Shown here in pieces: positions 1 through 12,500 of a DNA stretch of 64,000 nt. The notes beneath the pieces were generated by a model. That model did no database searches. It was not told the DNA's origin and saw only the letters and a list, made by a program, of their open reading frames with translations. The DNA lies in the NCBI GenBank assembly GCA_001510575.1, contig LNGK01000007.1, positions 2,288,151 to 2,352,150 of the forward strand, read 5' to 3'. Positions within the stretch are counted from its first letter, which is position 1. Each line of letters starts with the position of its first letter. The position numbers and the translations under genes are program-made. The stretch comes from Knoxdaviesia capensis (taxonomy: Eukaryota > Ascomycota > Sordariomycetes > Microascales > Gondwanamycetaceae).

Positions 1-1978
1 CAAGGCGGGGAACAGACCATAACGGGATGACTTGGGGGGCGGGGGACGACGATGACCGCTGTGTGACGAAAGCGGTGACGAGCACTTGACGACCACGCGG
101 AGGTTCTGGGAGCGAGGGTCTCGCGTAGGTACGTTGGGTTTCCTGTACAGGGTTCCCGGGGGGGAGCGCGCGTTGTGGTTTGTGGGATGCAGCGCACGTC
201 CGCCGGTTACGTTTCCAGTGCGCATATGCGCGATGCACGACGGGTGAGAAAAGGCGAGACCTCGAGCACGCGGGTGCGAATGAAACGGTAGACCGGGGGG
301 GAAAAAAGAGAGAGAGAGATAGCGGTCAGATATACAGGGAAGGAGACGAAGGATGCGGTCCAGACCCCGGGACCGGCGCCGATCGGCATTTGTTTATATG
401 GATAAATCAATGTCTTGAGGGTTTGGACGACGGCGGTCTGGCCGGGTCTTTCTTTCCCCCCCGCCCCCTCTACCTCGGATGCGCATGTGTATGATGATGT
501 GAAGGGACTCCACATGTGTATGCAGTGTTACGAAGATGTCAAGTCAGACACTCTGTCTCTCTTTCTTCGTGGCTCTTTGTCTCGGGTGGTTGTCAACCCG
601 CGCAGGAGGGCCGGGGGGGGGCGTGTGGATATCGGCCGGTGGTAAGCTGGGCTGTGAGGCTCCGAGTTGGAGATATACCAACTGGCCTTGGCGAGTCCCC
701 TCCAATTGGGTTTCCATTGGCTCTTCAATATATCCTGCTACGTATCCCCGTCTGTACCGCCGGTTTGTGGGGGTAAGAGTGAGGAGGGACAGGCGCAGAT
801 GTCGGCCAGCATTTTCGGGGTCCCGGACTGCGGTCGATTTGTCTGGAGGTCCACGCGTTGTACTGCATGTACCTGTACATGCTCTCTAGTTCTCACTCAT
901 ACATGCAGTCTATCACGAAGATTGATGAGGCAGGAGAAAAAAGGAGACAAAAGGAGAAAAAAGAAGGGAAAAAAGAGGAAAAAAAGAGAGAAAAAATGGA
1001 AAAAAGAAAAAAGGTGCCAATATAAGGGTTGAACCCTACCGCGCTGCCCCGCATCCCGGCTCCGGCCCACGGGGACCGGGCGCTATCGCCGAGCCGGACA
1101 GCGGGGTGACCGGTCAGGCTGGGTTGCCTTGACAAAAAAAGGGAAAAGGGGTCTTCCGGAACTGGTTGGGGCAGAGATACGTCGTTTCTTTTGATACACG
1201 CCCCCCCCCCCTTCACCACCGCCCGATCCGGACCGTCTACTAGTAATAACGGGCGAAAAGAAAACGAAGCTTTCGATAGTCAGTCCGTGGCTAGCCGGCG
1301 CGGATGTGGGGGAAAGAAGAACCGCGCTCATCCCCCGGAATCGGCGGGAAATCCGGGGATCTAGGCACCCAGCCGAAAAGAGACAATGAAGAAGTACAAT
1401 AGACAAAGAAAGAAAGAAAAAAACGTGGGTTTAGACGCAACGCCGGCGCTACAAGGGGGCTTAAGGGACGTATCATGTCAAGCTCTGTTTTTGTTTTGTT
1501 TTCCGTCTCCAACACGTTGTTGCCGGAAAGTGGTTAAGCGGCGCCGGACACCTGCCGTTCGCGGCGACCAAAGCGGCATAGATAGACTGGTTTTTATTGT
1601 TCCGCGCTCCCGCCGGTGCCGCTTCCGGAAGGGCCAGCGTGTCCGTCTGCCCTGCGATGTATTGTTCCGAGCAGTCAGTCTGTGGAGTCGTCGGATCGTG
1701 CACCTACGGCGTGACTCACACCCAGAGTTGCCTGATACGAGAAGAAGAAGAAAAAGATTTCACGCGATCCGGCGGGGTGGAAGGACATCGGCGATCAAGG
1801 ACCGCAGAACACAGGCGGACGTGCATGTTGAAGGAGGGGTCATTGACAAAAGTAGGTAGGTAGTCACATTAACACCGAGACCGCACGAAAAAAAAGCACC
1901 GCTCCAAGCCGAAGACCAAAAAGACACGAAGAAGACCAAGACAAGAGAAACACCCCCCAGCTCACAAAACCTCCCGCT
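1..1978. other. Intergenic, no gene seen
   Basis: No open frame here resembles a protein family and the frames overlap one another with random-looking composition. The stretch carries purine-rich runs (about 935-1018), short G and C homopolymers, and the probable 3' untranslated region of the GCP3 gene next to 1979. A gene entering from the left edge cannot be excluded. Confidence 0.5.
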
Positions 1979-4900
1979 CTACGCCCCCGCCGGCGCGGGC
2001 TTCGCCGTCCTCCGCCGCACCGGCACATAGTGGTCGTTGAAGTTCATCGCCACGCCCAGGAACCGCATGTCCAGGTCGGGCTGGTAGCTCAGGTCGCCCA
2101 GCAGCTTCTGCAGCCGCAGCCGGAACCCGCCGCCCAGCTGCCGCAGCCGCTCGTGCAGCACCGGGAACTCCGACGCCACCGACGCCGACAGCTCGTCGGC
2201 ACCGCCGGCACCGTCGTCGGCAGCAACCGCGGGGGCGGCGGCGCGTTTCTTGCCCGCAGCAGCAGCAGCGGCGGCGGCGGCGGCTCCCCGCCCGCGCCGC
2301 ACTTCCGCGTCCTGGCGCCGGCTGAAATCCGACACGCTCCAGCTGTACAGCCCGTCGACGGCGTCGCGGAAGCTCAGCATGTTCTTAAGAATGTCGTTGA
2401 GCTGCACCGTGTACGCCGACGCATCGTCCGCCGTGCCGGCCCCCGGCCCGCCCGCTCCTCCGCTGCCGCTGCCGCTGCCGCTCGCGCCCACACTGGCCGT
2501 GCCGAGCACCTTGCGCGGCGTGCCCAGCAGGCCCTTGTGGGTGATGTCGTCGAGGTAGCGCGTGTGGGCGGCAATGATGTCGTCCAGCGTGCAGTCGTCG
2601 CGGCGGATGCGCCGCTGCAGCTCGTCCCACGACGACTCGATCACCTCGAACAGGATGTAGTACTGCAGCTGGCCGATGAAGTGGATCATCTCGGCGAGCG
2701 CGCCGCGCGTCGACCGCCACGCCTGGTCGACCGCCGGGTTGTCGCCGCGCGACGCCAGCACGCCGCGCGCGCCCGTCATGCACCGCCGCCACGTCGACTG
2801 CAGCGCAAACTCGACGCGTTTGATGCGCCACAGCAGGTTGAACACCTTCAGGTACTCCTTCGACCCGTCGGGCGTCACCACCACGTCGACCGGCGCGTCG
2901 ATCTTGTACACCAGCGTGAAGCAGTCCCAGCCGAGGTCGCCGTGCGACCGCTGCAGCACGCGCGCGTCCAGCCGCTGCAGCACCTCGGCCGAGTTGAACT
3001 GCGCGTTGGACCCGCGCACCGCGTGCTCCAGCTGCGCCGTCAGCGTGTGCAGGTACTGGAGTTCGGCCGGCCGGTCGAGGATCGACGCGAGCGATTCCAT
3101 CAGCAGCGCAATGAAGTCGCCCTGGCCGAGCAGCATGTAGTCCTTCAGCGCCGCCAGGTGGTCGAACAGGTGGAACTTGGTGGCCATCAGGTCGATCAGC
3201 CGCCGCATCGTGGTCTTGTGCGCGTCGTCGATCGACGCCTCCAGCGTCGCCGTGTCGCCGTACCGCAGCTCCTTGGTGGCCGCCAGCGAGTACTGGTCGA
3301 CCCAGTCCGAGTCGCCGCAGCTGTGGCGCAGGAAGTTCAGCGCCTTGCCGATCAGGAACACCTTCTGCGCAAAGTCGCTGGTGATGATGCTGGGGATCAT
3401 CGCCGCGTCGACCACGTACTTGGTGTCCCACACGCTGGTCGACAGCTTGTTCTTCACGCCTCTGCGGAACGCGTCGTCGCCGTCGGTGCCGTCGGTCTTG
3501 TGCGGCTTCTTGGTGCTGTTGACGTCGGCCTCGTCGCCCGACGGCTCCTTGACGAAGAACTCGCCGTACGGATCGGTAAGCTCGCCGTCGTAGATCCACC
3601 GGCGCAGCATGTCGTAGAACGGCCGCGTGAAGTTGGCCAGCAGCCGCTCCGCATACGCCGCCACCGTGGGGTCGCCGTGTGACGCCGAGAACCCGTGGAT
3701 CAGGCTGATCAGCTCGCCGCCGCGTCTCGTCCGCGACTCTTCGGCGATCACACTGAGCATGCGCAGGCCCATGGTCGCGTCGCGCGTCCACACCACGCAC
3801 CGCTTCAACGTCACGCCGGCGCGGCCAATGCCGCCGGGGGCGGCTTTCCCCTTGGTTTCGCTGGGCGTCTCCTCCAGCATTGTCAGCGCCTGGCGGATCT
3901 GCGTGTCCAGCGTGGAGATCAGGCTCAGGTACGACCGTAGCTCGCCGCCAATGGCTGCCCGCAAGCTCTGCTCCAACAGGCCCCGGCCGGGAGACTTGAC
4001 AAAGTCGTCCAGCTGGCGGTACAATAACGACGGCTCGGCGAGAGTGTGCAGCAGCGATATCACCGTCACCGGGAGTGTGGCCGGGAGTTTCAACAGGTCG
4101 GGTCGGACAAACGGGAGGTGGGTGGACGGAAGGCCCTGGAGAGTGAACGGCAGGTCCCGTAGCAGCGAAATCTCCGACGGCACAAGGTCGCCGCTGTTGG
4201 AGTACACTTCCGCCGGCTTGGGGGCCTTTCCGGCGGTCTCGCTGGTTGCATCGGACGGGTCCGGCCGGTTCTGGCTCTGGCTATTCGTCTTCACATGTTG
4301 GCCCGCGCCCGGCCGCGATGCGTCGGCGGCGCCGCGCACCGACCCCCGCTTATGAATGGTCGAACCGCCGGCCGTGGCAGCCGCCGTCGACGCCGCGGTG
4401 ACTCTGGACGCGGGCGGCGGCGACGGCGTCCCGGAGACATCCGATCTCTCGGCCACCGTCCGCCGCAGCGCAGCCGGCACGGCCAGCGAGTCCGGGGCAT
4501 TTGTAGAGTAGGCCGCGGCCGACGGGCGGATCGGCTCGAGCGGGAGCGGGTCGCTGGGGTCGGGCGAGTCGGAGAGCTGGTACAGCAGGTAGAGAATGGC
4601 CCATTTCTGGTTGAGCACCGGCAGGCTCAGCAGCCGCGTGTAGAGGTTGGAGAAGCGCAGGGCCTGGGTTGGGTTGGAGTGGATGAGTTTGCGTTTGATC
4701 AGGTCGGAGGCGTGGTTGACGTCGGAGGTGACAGAGGCGGAAGAGGGACTAGCGAGAGTGTTAGTATCTGATGAGGCGGACACCACCGTTACATGCAGTA
4801 AGTAATCCTTGGTCTATCCCCTTGATGTGTAGCTCCGGTACTCCGGGACCCTCTTCCCCCACAGTAGCTTTAAGAACCCTAGCCAAACCCCAAGAGCCAA

Positions 4901-5057
4901 CTTACGATGACAGAATCGACTGCACCATTTCAAACCGCCCATCGTGGCGGTCTTGCGCGGTGGCCTCGTCGTCGTACGGATCGTCGGGCACCAGATGGCC
5001 GAGCAAGCTCTCGATGGCATTCAGGATGCGCGACTCGGTCTTGTCGGCGGGAGCCAT
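1979..5057 (-). CDS. Gamma-tubulin complex component 3 (GCP3/Spc98/Alp6 family), 973 aa, 2 exons
   Basis: GCP3 is a core subunit of the gamma-tubulin small complex, which nucleates microtubules at spindle pole bodies. The GRIP1-like part begins near residue 240 (SLLRDLPFTLQGL), and the GRIP2-like part contains LLGQGDFIALLMESL, FNLLWRIKRVEFALQSTWRR and the C-terminal MNFNDHYV stretch. The first 240 residues are Ser/Pro/Ala-rich and the C-terminal third has poly-Ala and Gly/Ser loops, which are low-complexity insertions. Exon 1 is 5057-4906 (starts MAPADKTESRILNAIESLL) and exon 2 is 4748-1979. The 157-nt intron has donor GTAAGT. A CAG just upstream of the perfect branch point ATACTAAC gives the wrong phase, whereas GCTAG after the branch point restores frame. 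The 926-bp gap to Ada1 is a divergent promoter. Family assignment is confident; the GCP3 rather than GCP2 call rests on overall resemblance. Confidence 0.85.
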
Positions 5058-5983
5058 CGCGGCATTGTTTCCCGCGTGGGCGATGTTCGTGGTGGAAGCA
5101 GAAATAGGGGAGAGTCGAGATGGGCGGTGGATGAGAGGTTAAGTTCGTTCCGCGTGAGAAAATACCGGGAACGTGGGAGTGAGGAGCTGGAATTGGGTGA
5201 AGAGAGAATAAGATCACTGGGGATGCAAAAGCCAGCCAGATCAAGACCAGATGTCGTTCGTTTAAACCCCCGCCAAAAAATCCCCATCAAGATGTTGCTG
5301 TGCTTTCCCGTTGAACACAAACGCGCGTTTACGCGTATTTTGGCGGTGATGGCTTGCCAGCTGCCAGATTCTCAGCTGCACTTGTTGCCAGCCGTCTCAG
5401 CCTTGTGCCGGCTTCCACCCCGCCAGCCAATCATAGCCCAGAATTCGTTCTCTTTCCACTCAGCCCTGTCTGAGTCAGCCATTTTTATCCTTACTCGTTA
5501 ATCCAGTGTTTGCTGGACTTTCAACTTCACTCCTTGCACCCAATTCTCAATCTTAACACCCATTGCTCTGCCTCTAGTTCATTCATCGCACACTGCAAGC
5601 TGCTTCTATTCATTGCTTCATGCTCTCTCTCCTGCTTCAATAGGCCTGTTCTCTCTTGTACCATAGCCATATCCGTTTCTCCTCCTCTAGACTCTCTTTG
5701 CCTCCTCTATATCCACGAGCATCACCATATATATCACGAAGACCAACCTCTGGAGTCTCGAACATCATTACAGCCTGCATACCCTTTCCTCTTCTCCCGT
5801 TAATGTCCTCCGTCGGCGCATATTCCGCGCCGACGTGAGTTGTTGCCAGTGTTGCCGCCGAGCGCACATCCTCAGTCCGGTCTCTCTCTCCTCGCGACTC
5901 CGTAGTCCACATCCGAGCGCCACCATCTCCGGCAAATCCTCCCTCCCTCCCTCCCTCTCTCTCCACACACACACACGCCCACC
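5058..5983. promoter_or_regulatory. Divergent promoter between GCP3 and Ada1, with CCAAT box
   Basis: The two flanking genes start back to back, so this 926-bp gap must hold both promoters. A CCAATCA element at 5427-5433 fits the consensus of the fungal CCAAT-binding (Hap) complex. The 500 bp before Ada1 is pyrimidine-rich, ending in a CCCT/CT run and a short CA run (about 5938-5974) just before the ATG, as is usual for fungal 5' leaders. Regulatory roles are inferred. Confidence 0.5.
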
Positions 5984-7840
5984 ATGCCCGACATCGACCC
6001 CGCGGCGCTCAGCCGCCCTTCTATCAGCATCACCACGCCGGTGCTATCCCAGAAATCCCTCTCCACACCGCTGCCGGCGTCGCTAAAAGCCAAAACAAGC
6101 CTGCTGGTGCCGCCGCGCATCGACCTCGAGCCGTTATACGCCGCGCTCAAGAGCGCGATTGGGCTGGAAAAATGGCTGGTGTATAAGCAGGCCACGACGG
6201 AGTTCTTGATCGGTATGTGTCCGCCGTGGTGGTGATGGGCGCCGGCCATTGGCCATGCGTCGTCGCTACGTCGGCCGTCCGGCGCATATTTTTGGCCCAT
6301 GCCCTGACTAACCACAATCTTCCTTCGGCCAGGCCACCTCAACCAAGCTGAATACACCGACGTGATAGACCCCATCCTCGCCTCGGCGAACGGCGAGCGC
6401 GAACACCTGCACAACCAGCTGATTGCCGCCATGTACGGCAACATCACGCGCGAGATCCCCGAGCCGGGCCTGGCGCCGTGGGTCAGCGCCAACGACAAGC
6501 CTACCGCGGCGTCCAAGTCGGCGCCGACCGATGCCAACGAGCGCCGCTTGAAGGGCGAGGTCATGCAGCTGCCCACCCGCGATCGCCGCCGTATCAAGGA
6601 TCTGACGCAGAACGAGGTATGTTCCCCGCACTCCCCTTCTCCGAGTCCCTCCTGTTACATCCCAGTATCGCTAACCCCCCCTATCCCCCCCTCCAACAGT
6701 TTGACCCCTACGAAAGCCTAGCGAGCGCCTTCCTCGAAACCCGTCGCCGACCGACCAAACAGGTCGAGCCTACGCCCAGCGCTGGCGGCATCAATAACAT
6801 GAGTACGTCACCACCACCGTCCGTCCCACTCCCTCCTTCACTTCGTGCACCCCATCTTCTAACATGGCCACCCCCTCCTCCCAGACTTTGACCTCGAAAT
6901 CCGCAAACGCTTCGCCCAGCCCCTGGCCGTCGAGACCATGGAGTTCCCCGACGTCTCGACCATCGAGGGCCGCATGCTCCCGTTCTGCTACGAAGCGGGC
7001 CTGCCGTCGGGCCACACGGCCGACGCGACGCAGTTCCTGCTCACGGCGACCGAGACCTTCATCAAGGAGTTCCTGGCCAACGCCTTCTCGCGCACGCGCC
7101 ACAACGGGCCCGGCGAGACCAGCAGCATGTTCAGCGGCGGCAACCCGTGGGTGCAGACGCACCGCTACCGCAAGAAGCTGCAGCGCGAGGAGGAGGCGGC
7201 GCAGCGCGGCGAGATTGCGCGGGACAAGGCCGGCATGCTGCCGATCGAGGCCAAGGAGGCGGCCGCGCGCGGCCCGCTGACCATCACCGACCTGCGGCTC
7301 ACGATGGCGGTGGCCGACCCCGGGCTGGCGCACTTCCCTGTCGTGGCGCACTCGATTGTCGACGGGTACCGCGAGGGCGAGCTCGAGAACTGGGAGGACT
7401 ACACGTGGTTGCCGGTCGGCGAGGTGTACCCGTCGGCCACGCGGCCGGACGATCTCGGGTCGCTGGAGCTCTTTGCGCCGGTCGGTAGTGCCGGCGCCGG
7501 CGCCGGCGCGGTGGCCGGGGGGCCTGGTGGTGGTGGCGGCGGCGGCGCTGCTATGCCCCCGCCGCCGGTGCCCGGGGCCGCCGGAGCTGCGGCCGCCGCG
7601 GTGGCGAGTAAGCTTGGCAAGGAGGCCGCGGTGGATGGCGGCGCGGCGCTGCCGAACGGCGTTGATGGCGGGCACAACAGCCACCACCAACACCTCCACC
7701 ACCTCCACCACCACCACGTGAACGGCGTGCTGGGGGGCGGCGATGCGATGGACATTGATGTGGAGGTGTGGTGGGAGGGCACGGATCGGGCGGATGCGCT
7801 GGATTCGCTGCTGGACTCGTGCCTGGCGGGGACCTCATAG
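5984..7840 (+). CDS. SAGA complex subunit Ada1/Hfi1, 523 aa, 4 exons
   Basis: Ada1 (yeast Hfi1) is a histone-fold structural subunit of the SAGA transcription co-activator. The SAGA-Tad1 type region is seen in RIDLEPLYAALKSAIGLEKW, then HLNQAEYTDVIDPIL and RRRIKDLTQNEFDPYE, followed by the histone-fold-like part EFPDVSTIEGRMLPFCYEAG with TADATQFLLTATETFIKEFL. Exons are 5984-6212, 6333-6616, 6700-6802 and 6885-7840; all joins keep frame and use GTATGT or GTACGT donors and CTAAC-type branch points. The C-terminal 100 residues are Gly/Ala/Pro-rich with a histidine cluster (about 7681-7719), probably disordered. The start was chosen because the ATG follows a typical pyrimidine leader and begins MPDIDPAAL without upstream in-frame alternatives of good quality. 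Confidence 0.88.
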
Positions 7841-9543
7841 GGGGGTCCTCGTCGCTCGCTCTCTCGCTCTCGCCCTTTCTCCCGCTGCTTTCGTTCCGGT
7901 GTCTCCGTCTCCCCGTCCCCGGTGTGGGGTGTCCCGTGCTTAGCCTCACGTCGAACGGTCTCACTCTTCCTTTCTCTCTCGTTCAGGTCCGGTGGGCTAC
8001 GGCATCTCCCAGGATGGATGAACCGGACCCGGAGATATGCCTCTTTTTTCCGAAAAGCAAACAAGCCTTGTACAATGTTCCCCTCTATTTCTTTTCCTTC
8101 CCCCCCTTTTTCACATCTTCTCTCTCGGGTTTCCTTCGCTCTGTTCCTTGTTCTGGCGTTTGGCTGTTTCACGTTTCTCTACATTTCTCCGGAGGACAGG
8201 AGCAAAGCTCCGAGTGCTGGACATGTCTCACCACCACTCGTCTCGATCTCTTGATCTTTTCTTTTCCTCCTCTTCTTTCCACCTCTTCTCCTGTGTCTTC
8301 TTTTCTTCTTCTGCTTGTTTCTCTGTGTTCATTCACAACCTGGGGAGTACTAACCCCAGATTCCGGCCTTGTTTTTTTTTTTTTTTTTTCATTTGTTACT
8401 GTTCGTTAGGTCTTCGTGGGTAGGTGAATGGCGGGTGGTTTGCTATTTCCGGGTCTTCCTTTTTTTTCTGCCATGGACATGTGTGTTTTTTCAGCGTTCG
8501 TCTCGGAGTCTTCTTTTTTTCCGTGTTTCCCCCCCCCATTTTCTGTTTTCTCCTGTTCTTGGTCACTCTTGGTCCTCGGGGGTTTGTGTTCGTGTACTTC
8601 ATTTTTCCGGTTTCTTGTTCATCAAAGGTGCTCTCTCCAAGGAAGCTCATCTTTTGTTTCGCCATATCTCGCTGCTTGTGTTCTTCTTCACACCGCCACT
8701 TCAGGTGGATCGCCGTTGTATTTATTCGTGAGCTTTTCTAAATCTACACGTTCTCCCGACCACTTTCGAAACTCTTCAATATGCCCCGGCTTCGTGAAGT
8801 CAACCGCCGGTCCTTCTCTATTTGCCGTCCGGTATTCCGCTCGCATCCATGTAGATGTACCCCGGACCTCCACATCCCCGTGATTTGCAATATATACACG
8901 CTATGCATATACGAGTCATCACATCACTCATATAAGTGTCAAGATCGAAATCCGGTGTAACTTCTTCATTGGAAAAATTGGTGGCCATGAGCGTCGTTAA
9001 AATCATAACTCTCCCGAACAAAAACAAACAGGAAAAGAATATGCCCCATGAGAGAGATACAACACAGCAGAAAAGCAGGGGAAAAAAACAGAAACCACCC
9101 TCCGAACCGAAAAGCAAAGAACAAAACAGAGAAAACAGGGCCGTCTGTTTCCGTCCGAGGAAAGAAAAAACACAAACCCAACGATACCACCCAAGATTGT
9201 TCTTCTGTTCCTCTATCACACCATCAGCAATGGCGGATATAGCGAGGAGGGCACCAGAAGAACCACCACGAGTAAAAAAGCAGACCCAAGCACCGACCAA
9301 ATAAAACCAGGCAAAATACACCAGACAAAAACACCTATAAACCCAACAAAGAGATCTCCCGCCCTTCGTCACATCGAAAAAAAAGAAACACGGAACAAGA
9401 AACAAGGGCGGCACTTTGCTCGGACCCCGGAGACATCAGCCCAATGAGGGCGACTTGAAAAAAAAAACCAATTCCTCTTCTTGTATTCCTCCACCTCTCA
9501 CATACAACACCAGATAAAAAAGAAGAGCGGCTGCTCTTCTTGC
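7841..9543. other. Intergenic between convergent Ada1 and Wee1
   Basis: The region between two gene ends is T/C-rich up to about 8700, including a poly-T run at 8372-8390, and A-rich on the same strand after about 9000. This asymmetry fits the 3' untranslated regions of the two converging genes. Open frames here are low-complexity and not recognised. Confidence 0.6.
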
Positions 9544-12500
9544 TTAAACATCAGTCATCTCCGTGTCTTCAGACTCGAAACTGTCATCTCCACTCTCAAC
9601 TGCAACATCGTCAGGGCCCCACGAGCCCTCGAACACCGTAGCGGCACACCGGCGTCGGCTGGAAACCCACTGCAGTCCGTAGAGGTTCAGAACCTCGTCG
9701 ACCGTGGGGCGCTGGGCGGGATCAGGCATCAGCATTGCCTGCACCACATTGTCCAGCGAGTTTCGGTCGTGGGCTTCGACCATGAACGATGGCGGGCTGT
9801 CCAGAGCCTTGAAGTTAGGCTCGCCAAAATCAGGTCGGCCCGCCGCCGCCGCCACCAGAGCAGTCTCGGTATCCGAAACCATACCGCCAGGCGATGTCGG
9901 CATCGCCGGCTCAGACGAGATCAATGTGCTGTCAGGGGCGGCGTCGGAAGCGGTGCTCCAGGTCAGGCTGGGCAGGTGCGTAAGATCGCCATGGCGCAGC
10001 GCCATCCAGATCGGGCCGTTATCGGGGAGAACCACATTGCAGGCAATCTCCATGATGATAATTCCCAGAGAGAATATATCCGCAGGTTTGTCAAACTTGC
10101 CCTGCAAGATCTCGGGACCGATATACTCACGGTCACCTTCGGAATCGAGGCCGCGCGCAGCAGGCCAGGTAGTAGCCAGGCCAAAGTCGCCAATCTTCAG
10201 CACGCCCTCGAACGTCACAAAGATATTGGCCGGCTTCAGGTCAAGATGCATGAATCCAGCATGGTGGACTTCTTGTAGGCCCTACACAGAAACAAGAAGA
10301 ATGATTAGTATATGTAACGTCCCGAAAGTCGAAAAGAGAAGAAAAGAGGGGGGGCGGGGGAGGGTACATACCAGGCTGATATCGTGGAGAATCTTCCAAA
10401 TGCGAAAGTCATCCAGACGACCGTTGTTTCCAATGTTACTGAGAAACTTGTCGAGGGTGCCTTCGTCGCAGTACTCTGACTGGATATACAAATACCCATT
10501 GGATTCCCAGCTGTCCATGTAGCGAACCACGTGGCGGGCGTGGGTCAGGCTGGCCAAAATCTTGACCTCCCGGAGCTTCGCGTCCCGATCACGCGCTCCG
10601 GTGTAATGGTTGCGAGACTTCTTCACGGCAAAAGCAGACCCGGGAGCCGGAGAGCCAGGCGTAATCATCGATCGCGACGGCGTAAGCTTGAAGTCGGGAG
10701 TCGAGGCGGGGGAGACATGCTTCGGATAAGCCACCCGGTACACCGTTGAGAATTCTCCCGAGCCAATAGCTTCCACTCGGTGGAATCTGGTGCTGAGAAC
10801 CTCATCAAGCTCCAAGCGCTTGGAACTATGCACATTGATGGGAGTCACCAGCCGCGTGCTGCTTCTCAGGCCCGTAGTGGGGGTGACGGGGACACTGGGT
10901 CCCGGCGACGGCTTATCATCCGACTTTCTACCCTCCGTGCGAGTCCGCGAAATAAACAGACGGCTTGGGTCGGGGGGCATCATCGAGGAGTCTTGAGGCG
11001 TCGTGGGCGACGCATGGCCGCTCCCAATAGGACTCGCTGGGTTTGATCGATCAGTTTTGCGTTCTTGGCCGCTGATGCTGCCACCACCGCTTCCTCCGAA
11101 AATGCTAGATGCCAGAGGCCGCATAGTAATCGGAGTGACATCCCCTCCGGTCCTCGCAGCCCGCTTCGATCTGCGCACCGGGAAGCGTGTAATTGTAGGA
11201 GAGTGGCCACGGCTCAGCGAAGTAGCAAGATCGGAATCGCCGTTGTCGGCGGTTGAGTCCTCGCCACCCAGCTGGTCCACGGCTCCTTCTGGATGAGAAG
11301 AAGAAGGCGGGAACTTACATGAATTCCGACGGACAAGGCGTGGACGCACGGCCGAAAGCGGCGGTGCCATCCGATTCGCGCTGGGGCTCTCCAGAGACGA
11401 CTCGCTGAGATTGCTGGTGGTAGGCGTGAAAAGTTTGGTGGGGGTTGGCGGAGCTTCGACATCCGCAAACACAAACGAGTTAGACCGCTGGCGGCTCAGG
11501 TGGCGGTTGCCGCTATTCTGGGTGGCTTCGAGGCCTGACTCGGCAGACGAGGTCTTCGAGTCGTCGAGATCCAGGTCCAGATCCAAGATACTTCCCCGGC
11601 GAGATTGCCGCGACGAACCCAAGCGGTGGAAGAGCCCCAGGCCACGAGGGGGGTTGCCAAAAGGAGTTGAGTTACTGCTTTCCGGGAAGGCCAGGTTGAA
11701 ATTCGACGGCGTATCCGGAATGTTGCCAAAGGTGAAGCGTCCATTCTTCTTCATCGAGCTACCAGGAGGCGGGGGGTACGTGGCGAATCCATGGGTCTGC
11801 TTCTTGCAAGGAGTGTCGGGGACGATAAACTTCTTCTCATCCTCAAGGTTGCGATGCATCTTGGAAACGAGGCCAGTCGACATGAAGGGGCGGGTCCGGG
11901 GAGGGAATGCGCTAGCAGTCGGGGTCGACATCACGGGACGGGAATCAGTCTCCAAGTCGGCAGCTCCAAAGGCGGACCGGGGGGTGGGAGCCGGGGGAAG
12001 TGAAGCATAGGGAAGCGACCGGCTAAAGTTCAGAGGAATCCGAGCTTTCTGCACAAAGGTATCGGGAAGCAGACTGATCGGAGACTCTTCAACCAGGCTA
12101 GCGCCGGAAGGGGTGGGCTTCAGAGACCGAGAAAGAGGATGAGGCTGGTGGTGCGAGGTAGCAGCCATGGTCGAAGAGGTCGAGATAGGGCCCGCGCCGC
12201 TTGAACCAGCGCCAGGAAGAGGGGAGCTTGGAGAGAAGGAGATCGTATCTTTGCTGGGATTCTGGGGGGGCACAAACTGGTCCATAGACAGACGGGGCCG
12301 GGTGCGCGAGACGGGGGAAGTGACTTCCCCGGGAGACATTTGAGAAAGATGTTGTGAAGCAGTGCGCTTTCCCCAGGACCCCCGCTCGCCGTGGCGCTGC
12401 TGCAGAGTGGACTTGCGGAGCGACGAGGAACGGCGAGCCACTGCAACGGGAGACGAAGATGGGTGGTGGAGCTCGCGATGAGGGTTTAGAGATACGCCAG

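Noticed and set aside
2030..3682. 550-codon + strand frame opposite GCP3
   Set aside because: It is the antisense shadow of the GCP3 coding sequence. The His/Arg/Val-rich product is typical of reverse reading of a GC3-rich gene.
4749..4790. Upstream CAG as the acceptor of the GCP3 intron, with the frame extended into MVSASSDTN
   Set aside because: It gives the wrong phase with exon 1 and would place the ATACTAAC branch point inside the exon. The GCTAG acceptor just after the branch point restores frame.
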